NCBI GenBank assembly: GCA_003550325.1
Contig: QKWP01000359.1
Location: 248,040-312,039 of the forward strand
Direction of reading: 5' to 3'
DNA length: 64,000 nucleotides
Origin: Gigaspora rosea
Lineage: Eukaryota; Glomeromycota; Glomeromycetes; Diversisporales; Gigasporaceae
Positions 35,792-47,377 of this stretch are shown piece by piece. The position numbers and the translations under genes are program-made. Position 1 is the stretch's first letter. Each line of letters starts with the position of its first letter. The notes beneath the pieces are model-generated. The model was not told the DNA's origin. It made no database searches and saw only the letters and a program-made list of their open reading frames with translations.

Positions 35792-35945
35792 TTCTACTCT
35801 ATTTATAAAAAATTATTTTTGTTTTTAAAATATTTATTTTGTTATTTCATTATATCTAATATGCTTTGAAAATTACAAGTAATAATTATTTGTAATATAA
35901 ATTAAATATTTTCAAAAATTTAATAAATTTTTATATTTTATTTAG

Positions 35946-36180
35946 GTTCTTGAAAAACAATCTGAAATTTTTCAAGATACTTTATCTGTAAAAAATATTC
36001 TTCATAATTGTCAATTTTGGCAAGATGTAAAACAATTAGAAGCAATACTTGCACCTGCTAAAAGAACAATTAAAGCCGTTGAAGCAAAATCAAGCAATAT
36101 AGTATTATGTTTATTAAAGTTGATTAAAATGGCAATTGCAATTAAAAATATTTCTAATATTACAAATATTAATTTTAAAA
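35946..36180 (+). pseudogene. hAT-family transposase fragment
   Basis: One frame is open across the block after an AG at 35944-35945. It reads NCQFWQDVKQLEAILAPAKR then TIKAVEAKSSNIVLCLL. The FW..v..L..iL.P....I...E pattern is typical of the hAT transposase core between DDE elements (family knowledge). It is cut off at 36180 by palindromic element copy B. Weak continuation may exist after 36820 but was not established. No full transposase remains. Confidence 0.5.
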
Positions 36181-36819
36181 AGGGAATAGAAATTTGTCAC
36201 ACCCGCGACATGTCGCACCCCCCGATTCGGCCAATCAAATCGCATGATTTTGTAGGCAAAAAATTTTATTTTTTAAAAATTCAAAATTTTACTAGTAAAA
36301 CGCAAAAATAAATAAGCGATATCAAAACATATAATGTAAAATTTTATTCTGAACAACTTTTTCTAAGTCATAAAAATAGATTATCTTAGTAAAAAAATGT
36401 TTTATAAGAAAAATCAAAAATTTCGAACGTTAGCACATATAAAACTTTTTTTTACTAATATAAATCTATCTTTACGTTTAAGAATTATATGTAAAATTTT
36501 ATGCTAAACAACTTTCCTAAGTTAAAAAGGTAGATAGTTTTAGTAAAAAAAATGTTTTATATGTGCTAACTTTGGAAATTTTTGATTTTTCTTATAAAAC
36601 GTTTTTTTTACTAAGACAATCTATCTTTATGACTTAGAAAAAGTTGTTCAGAATAAAATTTTACGTTATATGGCATGCTATTTTATATAAATTTTACACT
36701 TAATTATGTAAAATTTTTAATTTTTAAAAAAAATTTTTTTTTGCCTATAAAATCATGCGATTTAATTGACTGAACCAGGGGGTGCGACATGTCGCGAGTG
36801 CGACAAATTTATTTTCCCT
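36181..36819. mobile_element. Palindromic element, copy B (about 639 bp)
   Basis: Nearly identical to 33776-34402. Its right end keeps the extra GGTGCGACATGTCGC block that copy A has lost on that side, so the two copies differ by small deletions. It interrupts the hAT transposase fragment. Confidence 0.8.
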
Positions 36820-37689
36820 TATTAATATAACAAGCATACAAATTCTTTTTTTGAAAAAAAAATTAGTTTTAAATAACTTCTATCAATATATCTTAAGATA
36901 AATTCTGCTACAAGATAATATCAGCACATATGCATATGTATGTAAAGATTATTGTTGATCGATAAAAACTCTAATAAATCGGTAAAATATTAAATATAGA
37001 AATCAATATTGCAATGAACTAAAATCTGGTTATTTGTTAAAAAAAAATAAAGATTAAAATTTTTTTCTTATTTATTAATACCTTATAATTTATTTTAATA
37101 CCTTATAATAAAACCATAACAACTTTCTGATACAGTATAGTCTTTTTTAAAATTGTGTATGTTAGAATTTTTGACCGAAATTTAAATATTAGCCAATTGG
37201 CTGTTGGCCGTTTGCCAACCGATTCATATAGAATATGGATGGAATAATTGAATCCAGATTCATCCGGATTCAAGTTATATACAAAGTAGTATTCAAATTC
37301 GATTTGAATGGCCTTTAATTAAAGAATAGGATCGAGGTACTACCTTTGTTAACTCTCGTAAGTGATTAATACTGCAGTATAATTTAAACTTATTAAACCT
37401 AAGAATAGTTTTTTGTCTTATTATAAATCTTCATCATGATGACTAATTCACAGACCGCATCAAACATTTATTTAATGTGATATTTTTTAGAATATAATTT
37501 TATTATTTTACGGTTTCGTGGGTACAAGAAAATAGAAGCTACTGGCTATTTATAATAATACATCTACACCCCAATCATTATTTACATACCACTATCTACA
37601 TATCTTTCACCCACTCATAACTCACTGCATTTGCGCGTTGCATTTCTTGTTCTAAAATAAGATTTACAAATATCTTTGTTTCCATTTTA
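36820..37689. other. No supported gene
   Basis: AT-rich, possibly decayed transposon body continuing from the hAT fragment. No open frame of note. Confidence 0.35.
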
Positions 37690-37871
37690 CTGAACCCGAA
37701 CATGTTCATGAACTTTGAACTGAACCCGAACTGAACCCAGACTTAGTTTAAAAGTTCAATACCGAACTCAGACCGAACTGGATTTTTAAAATTAAGTCTG
37801 GTTCGAGTTCAGTTCGAATTCAGACTGAACTCGAACTCAACCAATGTTCGGTTCGGTTTTTAGGAACACTA
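37690..37871. repeat. 'Gaacccgaac' dispersed repeat, copy 2
   Basis: Same start (CTGAACCCGAACATGTTCAT) and end (GGAACACTA) as 35604-35791, with a diverged middle. Confidence 0.7.
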
Positions 37872-38565
37872 GAGTAGAATTAGAATAAGATTTGAAATAG
37901 GGTAAGAAGTATAGTTTATAGAAAAATTTTGCAAAAAATTTTTTTTGTTAAAGTTTAAAAGATAAATTTATAAATAAAATTTTAAGATATTAGTACTACA
38001 GATAATAATTACTTATGATGTAAATTAACAATTTTCTAAATTTTAATAATAAAAATTAAATTTAATTTACATTTTTAAGACTATTTTCTAATCTAATAAT
38101 TGAATTACAATAATTCTATACAGTAATTTTATTTTGTTTTTATTGAAGTTTTTAATTCTCTACCTTTTATAAAAGAATTAATAATATCTTCTTGAAGAGT
38201 AGCACCAGCATGATAGGATGTTTTAAAAAAAGTTATTAAAGTTTGACATTTTTTACAAACACTTTTAGCAAAATCTAAATTAAGGCTAGATTTATTAAAT
38301 TATAAATACAAAGTTCTGTTTTTTTAAAACATAATAATATAACAACAATATAATACAACTAAGAATCAATACAATATATATTTGATAACTATATTTATTT
38401 AATAAATAAAGCCACATATAGGATACAAATATTTGCAACAACTTTTTCAAGCCTCTTTTTTTAATTTTAAGATTTTTAGACAACTAGTACGATTGGTGGT
38501 ATATTTATCTACCTATTTTATTTAGTATTTTTTTTAAAACAAATTACAGTTAAAGATTCTTTACT
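37872..38565. other. No supported gene
   Basis: Low-complexity AT-rich sequence with no repeats or frames worth calling. Confidence 0.4.
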
Positions 38566-38581
38566 GAATTTATTACTTATT

Positions 38582-39415
38582 TTTTTTTTTTTTTTTAGGT
38601 TTAATGTACACTTTTGGTGCCTAATTTAAGTAGTCCACCCGAAGGTTCTACACTAGCTATCATACCTGCAGACCAACTACAGGACCTGCCTATTTAAACT
38701 CTCTGACCCATGCTTCTCCTATTACTATCTTACCTATAAGCCAATATATACTAGGAAAATGAGAACCATTTAAAGTCCGAAGGACAAATATAAAATGCCA
38801 CATCTGATCTAGCCAATAAGCATCAGTTTTATTGTTTTGATTGTTTTTTATGTTACACCTGATCTAGCCAATCAGGATTCAGAATTTACTAACACACGGA
38901 CATCGGGTGTACTATTGCTCTATCTGTGAGTGTCCTTTGGACAATTATGGCTTTCTAGGGTTATTCTTAATAGCCACCGACCTTAGGGCTACTTTACCCT
39001 CGTAGAAATTGCCAGCCACTTACAAGAATATGTCCCATATCATATAACTATTGTGGTTTTTAGTAACTTGCACCAAGGCCACATAATTACCTACATTGCC
39101 CTTATAAGGTTCGTTCTGACCCCATTACAACCTTATTTTGGTAGCACTATTAGATCTTCTCTACCTCATTACTCGGGACTTGCCAAACGCGTTTCTGTTT
39201 TTCTGGTTCTCTGGATTTGTGGTATAACAAACACTATTGCGCCTGAAAGCTCCCATTCAAGATGGTAGAACCAAGGTTACAGGTTTCATACCCAACTAAT
39301 CTGAGCCACAGTTACCAAATACAGGCCTCTTTTTATTATCGTCACCAGTGGGATTTGAACTCTCAACCTGCCGCTTGAGGGTGACAACTTGACAACCTCT
39401 CTAAGTCGCTACACC
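38582..39415 (-). mobile_element. tRNA-headed SINE-like retroelement, minus orientation
   Basis: GAATTTATTACTTATT is exactly duplicated at 38566-38581 and 39416-39431 (16 bp). On the minus strand the element starts with a tRNA-like promoter. The A-box-like TAGCGACTTAGAGAGG and B-box-like GAGTTCAAATCCC lie at about 39345-39412, and the other end is a poly(A) tail (T run to 38596). The body shares 'ggtttaaataggtaat' and 'gctagtgtagaacc' blocks with 42445-43658. Long target duplication and A tail imply LINE-type integration. Confidence 0.8.
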
Positions 39416-39594
39416 GAATTTATTACTTATTGCAATATGAGTAATATGTAATTAAATTTGAATAAGTTTTATTAGAAATTATTTATTAATGCAATTACAG
39501 TTAAGTTAGTATTAAATTATCAATTTTTAAAAGTAAAAATTTCTATTATAAAACTTACTTGTTATTTGGTGATCACAGTATGTAGTTAAAGTTG

Positions 39595-39699
39595 AGTTTA
39601 TTGCATTAGAATTATTATTACAGTTAATCATACATTCTCTTGAAACACAATCATTAGTGAATACAATTAACCTTAATATTTACTCTGGTAATTTATTTA
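39595..39699. repeat. Tandem repeat units, left of the palindrome
   Basis: 'ggtaatttattt...attatagttaat...cttgaaacacaatcattaa' units of about 110 bp. The array resumes at 41767-42030, so the palindromic element landed within it. Confidence 0.6.
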
Positions 39700-41766
39700 G
39701 GGAATTGCTATTCGCACCATGGATTTTTGCTATTCGCACCATGGTACATGTAGATCACCTCGATTTTGTCACTTAAATATTTTAACTTTTAAAAACTTTT
39801 ATTAATATTATTTCTATGAGTTCTTGATCAAATTTAATAAATTTTTTTTTATTTGAATTATATGGATTCGTAGAATTAAAATAAAAAAAATTTCATCAAA
39901 TTTGGTCAAGAACTCGTGGAGTATCTTTGATGAAAGTTCTTGTAAACAATTTCAATGCAGCTTCTTTGTAATATGTTTTTTTGCTTTTTCAAAATAACCC
40001 ACTGTTCGGCAATGATTACAAGAAATTTTACTATGCTAACTAAAAAAAATTTATAACAAGACTTATAGCGCATATCATGGACTAATAGAATCTCAAAATT
40101 CATGAAAAAATATTAAAAACTCATAAAGATATTAACGTTTTTGTAAATTTGAACGCATACGTTTTCGCAAGTTTTCCTCTAAATTCAAATGCTTCTGGAG
40201 GCACTTTCTCAAAATGAAACCTCCAAAACATGAATTAGTAAGTTGATAGAATAGGTATTCGAGAGTCTTCAGTTAAAATTTCATTATAAACGGATTAATA
40301 TTGACGAAGTTATGATGATTTTTCAATTTGCTTCCAGATTCGGAATTTTCTAAAATTTTCAATTTTGATGAAAACAGAAAAATCACCATCACAGGCTAGA
40401 TTTTTACAAGTTCAAATGAAACAAGTTACTGCGCACTAATATAATCAATAGAGAATATGCTAAAATTTTGCTTTCTAAAATTTCAAGTTATTTGGTTAAA
40501 ATATTCATTCCATAATAGCTTTTTTTCATTTGGCGCAGCTTCTTTATAATATACTTTTTGGAAATAGAAGAATCTTTCATCAAAGATATCTCTACAAGTT
40601 CTTGACCAAATTCGATGAAATTTTTTTATTTGAATTTTATGGATCCATAGAATTTAAATAAAAAAATTTTCATCAAATTTGATCAGGTGGTTGCAGAGAT
40701 ACCCTTGATCAAAGTTTTGTCAAAAATTTAAACGTATCTGTCATGTGATAAGCGTTTTGAAATTCTCTAAAACTTTGATCAAAGATATCTTTGCAACCAC
40801 TTGATCAAATTCAATGAAAATTTTTTTATTTGAATTCTATGGATCCATAAAATTCAAATAAAAAAATTTCATCGAATTTGGTCAAGAACTTGTAGAGATA
40901 TCTTTGATGAAAGATTCTTCTATTTCCAAAAAGTATATTATAAAGAAGCTGCGCCAAATGAAAAAAAGCTATTATAAAATGAATATTTAACCAAATAACT
41001 TGAAATTTTAGAAAGCAAAATTTTAGCATATTCTCTATTGATTATATTAGTGCGCAGTAACTTGTTTCATTTGAACTTGTAAAAATCTAGCCTGTGATGG
41101 TGATTTTTCTGTTTTCATCAAAATTAAAAATTTTAAAAAATTCCGAATCTGGAAGCAAATTGAAAAATCATCATAACTTCGTCAATATTAATCCGTTTAT
41201 AATGAAATTTTAACTGAAGACTCTCGAATACCTATTCTATCAACTTACTAATTCATGTTTTGGAGGTTTCATTTTGAGAAAGTGCTTCTGGAATCATTTG
41301 AAGTTTAGAGGAAAACTTGCGAAAACGTATGTGTCAAAATTTACAAAAACGTTAATATCTTTACGAGTTTTTAATATTTTTTCATGAAATTTGAGATTCT
41401 ATTAGTCCATGATATGCGCTATAAGTCTTGTTATAAAATTTTTTTTAGTTAGCATAGTAAAATTTCTTGTAAATCATCACCGAACAGTGGGTTATTTTGA
41501 AAAAGCAAAAAAACATATTACAAAGAAGCTGCGCTGAAATTGTTTATAGAAACTTTCATCAAAGATATCTCCACGAGTTCTTGACCAAATTTGATGAAAA
41601 TTTTTTTATTTTAATTCTACGAATCCATATAATTCAAATAAAAAAAATTATTAAATTTGATCAAGAACTTATAGAGATAATATTAATAAAAGTTTTTAAA
41701 AGTTAAAATATTTAAGTGACAAAATCGAGGTGATCTACATGTACCATGGTGCGAATAGCAATTCCC
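39700..41766. mobile_element. 2067-bp near-perfect palindrome with exact 8-bp target duplication
   Basis: TTTATTTA is exact at 39692-39699 and 41767-41774. Ends are GGGAATTGCTATTCGCACCA and its complement. The two arms of about 1 kb mirror each other along their whole length with scattered differences, centred near 40740. The left end has a duplicated 'gctattcgcaccatgg'. Arms include the inverted module 'aattctatggatccatagaatt' flanked by 'tcatcaaagatatct', also seen at 5090-5640 and 8560-9120. Non-coding foldback element of hAT type by its duplication. Confidence 0.85.
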
Positions 41767-42030
41767 TTTATTTAAATGATTAAATAATTATAGTTAATAA
41801 TATCTTGAAATACAATCATTAAAGCAAATCAAATTAAACTTCATACTTACCCTCATAATTTATTTGAATGATTAAATAAATAATTATGGTTAATTATACA
41901 TTTTTTTGAAACACAATTGTTAAAGCGAATTGAATTAAACATTGTACTCACCTTGGTAATTTATTTGAATAATTATAGTTAATCAATGTCTTGAAACACA
42001 ATCGTTAAAGTGAGCCCATAATTAAGATTC
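41767..42030. repeat. Tandem repeat units, right of the palindrome
   Basis: Two to three units of about 110 bp ('ttatttgaatgattaaataattatagttaat...cttgaaacacaatcgttaaagcgaa...actcacc'), continuing the array left of 39699. Confidence 0.65.
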
Positions 42031-42232
42031 ATGTATTACTCACTATCCTTACTAACTGCTTATCTAATAAGATCTGAGAATATAACTACAAATATTGATT
42101 TATTAATTTATATCCTCTATACCTGGTTCTTCACACAGTGCCTACCTAAATTTAATTCTAGAATAACTTATCTAATATGTGTGAAAATCTTATTTATTAA
42201 TTTCTTGTATAAATACAGTCATAGTTATAACT

Positions 42233-44123
42233 CTGCTATTTTTTAAATTAAAAAGCTATAGCTTTGAAATTTTTACTATTAGTATATCAAAAATTAGATG
42301 AGAACTAAAATTTGGCTTTTTTCAATATTAAAATTTATTATTTATTAAATTAATTAAAAATTAATAGAAAATTAAACTCAAATTTTAAAATTCTAAAAAA
42401 ATAAATTTATTAAAATTTAAATATTTTTATAATAGTACAAAAAAAGGAGTGTGGCAACCTAGTATAGTTGGTTGGTTGTCACCCCAAGCTCTTTGTAACT
42501 AAAGGTACAGAGTTCAAATCCCACCGGTGACGTTTTGAATAATTACCTTGCGTTATGGTAACTGATCTTCATCAATTAGTCGGGTTCTAGGGCCTGTAAC
42601 TCCGGTTGGACCAGTGCATTCATGCACTGGAAGGTTCTAGAAGTTTTTGTGTAACACTAGGGTTATACAAAGAAATGCAAACCGGAATAGTTGGTGCAAA
42701 CCCATGATAAACCTTCCGGGACCGTAGAAAACCAAAAGAGGACTAGAAAATTGGGAACCGGCATGAGAAGACCTGAGTAGAGAGGTAACACAGATCTTTG
42801 ACGGTGCCATAGAAAAAACCAAAACTAAAGATGGATACTTGAACTAGAAATAAGGGTGCAAAAGATCCTCAAGAATAAGAGTGCAAAGTACCCTCAAGGG
42901 GAGAAGGGTACAATGTATCCTTATAAGAAAAACCAACTAAGGCTGCTAAAGCACAAGCTGGAGGAAAAGGATATACGTTATGGAAGTATATACCAGGGTT
43001 GAGGCGACTATAAACTAAAGGTTTGGCAGACTCAACCTTCCAGGCTATTAGATTGGGACGCTCCGAAAGCTAGGGATATAAGTCCATAAATTAGCGAAAA
43101 TAGAGTATATGGGTACTGGGTCTTAAGTGAACTCTACAAGGCATAGCAGTTAAATGGGTTTGAAACCCAAATGCAAGTAGGAGCCTTGGTGACTGCGATA
43201 CCAGATCAGCCAGAATGGGATATGGAAGGCTCCGATGGGTTTACCTCAAGAAAAGACTAGCCTAGAGTTAGTAAGTCCTAAGGCACAAACAAAATTTGGG
43301 CAACCGGGTTAGAAGACCCCACTAGGTGGAATTAGGTTATGATCAGAAGGTTTAAATAGGTAATCTCCTAGTTAGACTACAGGTATGGCAGCTAGTGTAA
43401 AACCTAGGCCGGACTACTTAAATAGGCAATCAAAAGTTGTACGTGTGGCTAGTCGTACTCTCATTTGTAAAAACCAAAGAGTTTAAATAGGTAATATTCC
43501 AGTTAGATTGCAGGTATAGCGGCTAGTATAGAACCCAGTGGACTACTTAAATAGATAACCAAAAGTTGTACGAGTGACTAGTTATACCTTCGTTGTAACT
43601 GAAACTTAACTTCCAATAAAAAGTTATGGCCAAAGAGGTCACCTTTATTACTGAAAAAATAATAGTACAAAAAATTTGAATTAATTTAATAAGATAGTTA
43701 TTGAGAAATTAATTTTTAAAGTTATATAAAGATTTTTACTAAAAAAAGACATGTTCAATTTTGCTTTTACTTAATAAAAACATAGTCACACAAACACTTT
43801 TTAGTAAAGATTTTCATATGACTTTAAAAATTAATTTTTCAATAACTATCTCATTAAATTTGTTCAAAATTTTTGTTAATACTATAAAAATACTTGAGAA
43901 TTTTTAAAATTAATATTAATTTTATATTGATTTTTAATTAATTTTAATTAATTTTTTTTAGCAAAAAAAAAAAGATTAAAAATTTTATTAAATTTTAGCT
44001 CTCGTCTAACTTTTAATATAGTAATTAAAAAAAATTGAAATTTTTTTATTGATCTAGAATTGTTTTATACTACTTATAGTAAAAATTTCAAAGCTATAGC
44101 TTTTTAATTTAAAAAGATAGCAG
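42233..44123. mobile_element. Palindromic host element split by a SINE
   Basis: Arms pair from CTGCTATTTTTTAAATTAAA / 'aaagctatagctttgaaatttttacta' on the left to the complement ending at 44123. Inner segments mirror as 'aagatagttattgagaaattaatttttaaag' and complement. Without the insert the element is about 0.66 kb. The SINE-like insert sits in the left arm. Confidence 0.7.
42445..43658 (+). mobile_element. tRNA-headed SINE-like retroelement, plus orientation
   Basis: ATAATAGTACAAAAAA is exactly duplicated at 42429-42444 and 43659-43674. The head (42451-42530) has an A-box-like 'tggcaacctagtatagttgg' and a B-box-like GAGTTCAAATCCC, then 'accggtgacg', as in the minus copy. The 1.1-kb body carries internal direct repeats ('tttaaataggtaat...gttagactacaggtat' near 43350 and 43480). 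No reverse transcriptase frame. It is long for a SINE, so a tRNA-headed non-autonomous retroelement is the safer description. Confidence 0.8.
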
Positions 44124-45245
44124 GGGGGATACTTATAACTGCGATTGTATTAGTGAAATTAAAATAAAAATCAAATTATAGTTAATTATCGAAATTAAAC
44201 ACTATCAGATTTTTAATAATACTAGTATATAACCCGTCGCGTTGCTCTGGGCTTACTATATATTTCTAAATAAACTATCCTTATTGGTAAAAGTTATTAA
44301 AGGTAGTCTATTTTTAGATTATTAAATTTTTCAAAAAATTGTAAAGTATACTAATAATAAGTTGTTCAAATAGTACTAATAAATATATTTTGATAATCTT
44401 AAACAACTTTACTTAATTATAACTTTAAAATTATTTAGTAAAATTTAAATTTAAATCTGAAATAAAATCAAATAAATCTGGTTTGGGTTTGAATTAAAAA
44501 TTTTGTATTTAAATTTATAAATTTTTTAAATCAAATTAAATTTTAAATATTTGATTAAATCAAATTAAATTAAATTGTGAACCCTAATTGATTTATTTAA
44601 ACTAAATAAATAGTAAGAGCAATATAAACTTAGCTTGGGTTTATTTGAACCTGAAATGGAATTAAATAAACCTGACCTAGATTTGTTTGAATTCAAAAAT
44701 AGAGGTTTTTTTTGGACTCATTTTTTATTCTGCTCTTTATATATTAATTTATAAAAAATAAAGTTTTTTAATACTATATTAGAGTTCTTTTTTAGAAATA
44801 TAATACCAAAAAACTTTTATTTTTTGTAGATTAATGATATATAGAGGTGCAGAATAAAAAATAGGGTTCTATGAAAAGAACCTATTTTAATATGGTACAA
44901 ATAGTTTAGTCGCATCAAATTTTATAGTAGTGCTGAAAATTTTGTTGATCATTTACTTATAAAATTGAATTTAATTGGTTAAAATTTTTATATATTATTT
45001 AATTTTTTTATCTATTGTGCTAAAAATTTTAAAAATTTATAAATTTAAAATTACATCTTCTCAAAAATAAGCACAAAATTCTTAAAAATAAAATACGTAG
45101 TTTGATAGACTTTGTCAAAAGCTATTAAATTATATATTTTATTTTGCAACTTTAAAATTTTTTATTAAAAAAATACAATTTAAAAAATTTTATTAATTGA
45201 TTTAATGTTTTAGACAGTTTACACTATAATATTAAAAAGGCAATT
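44124..45245. repeat. AT-rich region with one inverted-repeat element
   Basis: At about 44700-44890 'ttttttattctgctctttatatattaattt' pairs with a complementary copy on the right, a probable MITE. 'aaataaacctgacctaga' words at 44600-44700 resemble the minisatellite at 45660. No gene. Confidence 0.5.
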
Positions 45246-45520
45246 ACTATTTGTACACTAGTGTATAAACACGGGTAAATATAATAAATTAATACAAGTA
45301 CATATGATAACTTAAAATTTTGCTTATGAAACTACTCTTTGGGCTTTAACAAAAAAAATTTCTTGCTAAATTTTATATAAACTATAGCCCCTTCCAATCC
45401 CAAAGTTGACCCTAACCCTAATCTTAAATCAGATTTAATTTTGGTCTATAATTTATATTTTATGCAGATTTGCAAATCAATTAATTAGTACCCATGTACA
45501 TACACATAGTGTACAAATAG
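45246..45520. mobile_element. Inverted-repeat element, about 275 bp
   Basis: Ends ACTATTTGTACACTA and the near-complement TAGTGTACAAATAG, extending through 'tgtata' and 'gggta'. The interior includes 'aaccctaaccctaatctta', again telomere-like. Confidence 0.65.
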
Positions 45521-45659
45521 TTTTATCCTATTAAAAAAGTACCTCTTTTTTGTAAATTAATGACATAATATAGAGTTATAGGATAAGACTAAAACTAAAT
45601 TAATAAATCACTATTTTGTAGTAGTACTAAAAAATTTTTTATTTTATTTTATTTTTGTT

Positions 45660-45980
45660 TTTTGTTTTTAAATCTAAATAAATCTGAACTTGGTTCAAAT
45701 AAACCTAATCTTTGTTTGAATAAACCAATTTTTGAATCAAACAAACCTAATATTAGTTTAAATAAATCTGATCTTGGTTTAAATAAACTTGATTTTTTTT
45801 AATTTAAATAACCCAATTTTGGTTCAAATAAACCCAATTTTAGTATAAATAACACTAATATTGGTTCAAATAAACCTATTTTTGTTTATTTAAACCCAGT
45901 TTTGGTTAAAATAAACCTGTATTTGTTTATTTGAACCTGATTTTGGTTCAAATTTTGGTTAAACTTAGATGCAAACAAAA
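45660..45980. repeat. Minisatellite of 'ttggttcaaataaacctga'
   Basis: More than ten degenerate units of about 18-22 bp. Frames through it are repeat-driven. Confidence 0.75.
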
Positions 45981-46936
45981 AAGTTGCCAAAATAGAACTT
46001 GTGTAACGTTATACAACATTAATTTCGTGTAACTAAAAATTATTTTTGTAAAAACAATACAATGTGCCTTTGTGTAACATAAGTGCATAAAGCAGCCAAT
46101 CAGATTTTATTTTTGTCTTTATATATTTGTCTAGCCAATTAGATTTAATTTTTATCTACACCATTCTATTTTGTATAATAGATTCAAATGCTATTGCATT
46201 CATTCTTTTTAAAAACAATTCCTTTAAATTAATAACTAGCCATAATTATTCCATCATCATCCATGACTGGATATAACTTAACTTGTTTTACTGTTACCAA
46301 TTTAGTTACGAATTGTAGATTTGCAACTTAAAGCAATGTGTGTTCCAAAATTTATTTACATCAATCGTTGCATTGGTAAAAATATAGGATTATTTGGGAT
46401 AATTTGGGACAATTTAGGAATTTTAGGACAAATATTTTTATTTTAGAATATTCCGAAACCCAAATTTACTCCCACAAAAAAAAAAATAATAAAAAAAAAT
46501 AAATAAATTAATCTTTCGCAACGAACTTTGATTATCAATGATTATCTACTCGTAAAGCTAGTAAATTTAATGTGCACTATCTTAATTTTAAAAATTACTT
46601 TAAACAACACTAGCATTACGGTATTTTAACAAAATACTGCAATGGCATTAAATTATTTAGATACAACAGCATTACAGTATTTTATAACGACATTATGGCA
46701 TTACGGCATTACGGCATTGCATTACAGCACAAAGTAATTACGGCAAATAATACGGCACATGCCGTACCCGTATTAATTTGTCAAATTAATTCTACCGCCA
46801 ACACTAATTCTATCTTACCAACGCTTTATCCCATGTTATAAACTCAAATATAGTATATAGGAGGTTTGATATCTAGGGTCTTGTATATGACAATCAGTTA
46901 ATGGTAATATTTGAATGATTATTCGTATTAGATGTA
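45981..46936. other. No supported gene
   Basis: Includes 'ggcattacggcattac' short tandem repeats at 46690-46730 and 'ttgggataatttggga' words near 46395-46430. Confidence 0.45.
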
Positions 46937-47141
46937 TAAAAATAATTGTGGCAGCTCAAACCTGAAATTGGAGGCCACTATTTAAATCTACAATATCTAC
47001 TAAAATTCATTTATACTCTTTTATTAATAAAGCTACCCCTAAGAAAAAAAAAACATCACAAATGACCCCAAAAAATTTTAAAATTTAATATTAAAATATA
47101 ATATTTTAAAATCTCAGCTTCAGCTGCCACAATAATTTTTG
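46937..47141. mobile_element. TA-flanked MITE, about 205 bp
   Basis: 'aattgtggcagct' on the left pairs with 'agctgccacaataatt' on the right. TA borders at 46935-46936 and 47142-47143. Confidence 0.65.
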
Positions 47142-47269
47142 TATTTACCTCCAGTAACAATATTATTTACTACTTATAAAAATGTATCGTATGTCAAGCG
47201 CCTGTATAAGGTATGATTTGGTTTATACCACGTTTTTATATGCAAATCAAGCTATACCCTAGAAATTCT

Positions 47270-47377
47270 GGTTCTACTGCGAAATCCTGAAAGACAGATT
47301 CCTTGAAAACATGCAGACCGATTTAATCGGTATTATTTCTTTCGGGAAGATGGCTTTCGATATTTCGTGGTAGAACC
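47270..47377. mobile_element. Hairpin MITE, about 108 bp
   Basis: GGTTCTACTGCGAAATCCTG and the near-complement at 47352-47377 ('ctttcgatatttcgtggtagaacc'). Confidence 0.6.

Noticed and set aside
39053-39268. 71-codon ORF
   Set aside because: Lies within the SINE-like element, antisense to its orientation, with no reverse transcriptase or other motif.
42451-42530. Possible functional tRNA gene
   Set aside because: It has A- and B-box-like words but no convincing full cloverleaf, and is the head of a retroelement bounded by 16-bp duplications. The same holds at 39340-39412.
44215-44250. 'tagtatataacccgtcgcgttgctctggg' as a known transposon end
   Set aside because: It recalls a terminus seen in other genomes, but no matching opposite end or duplication was found.
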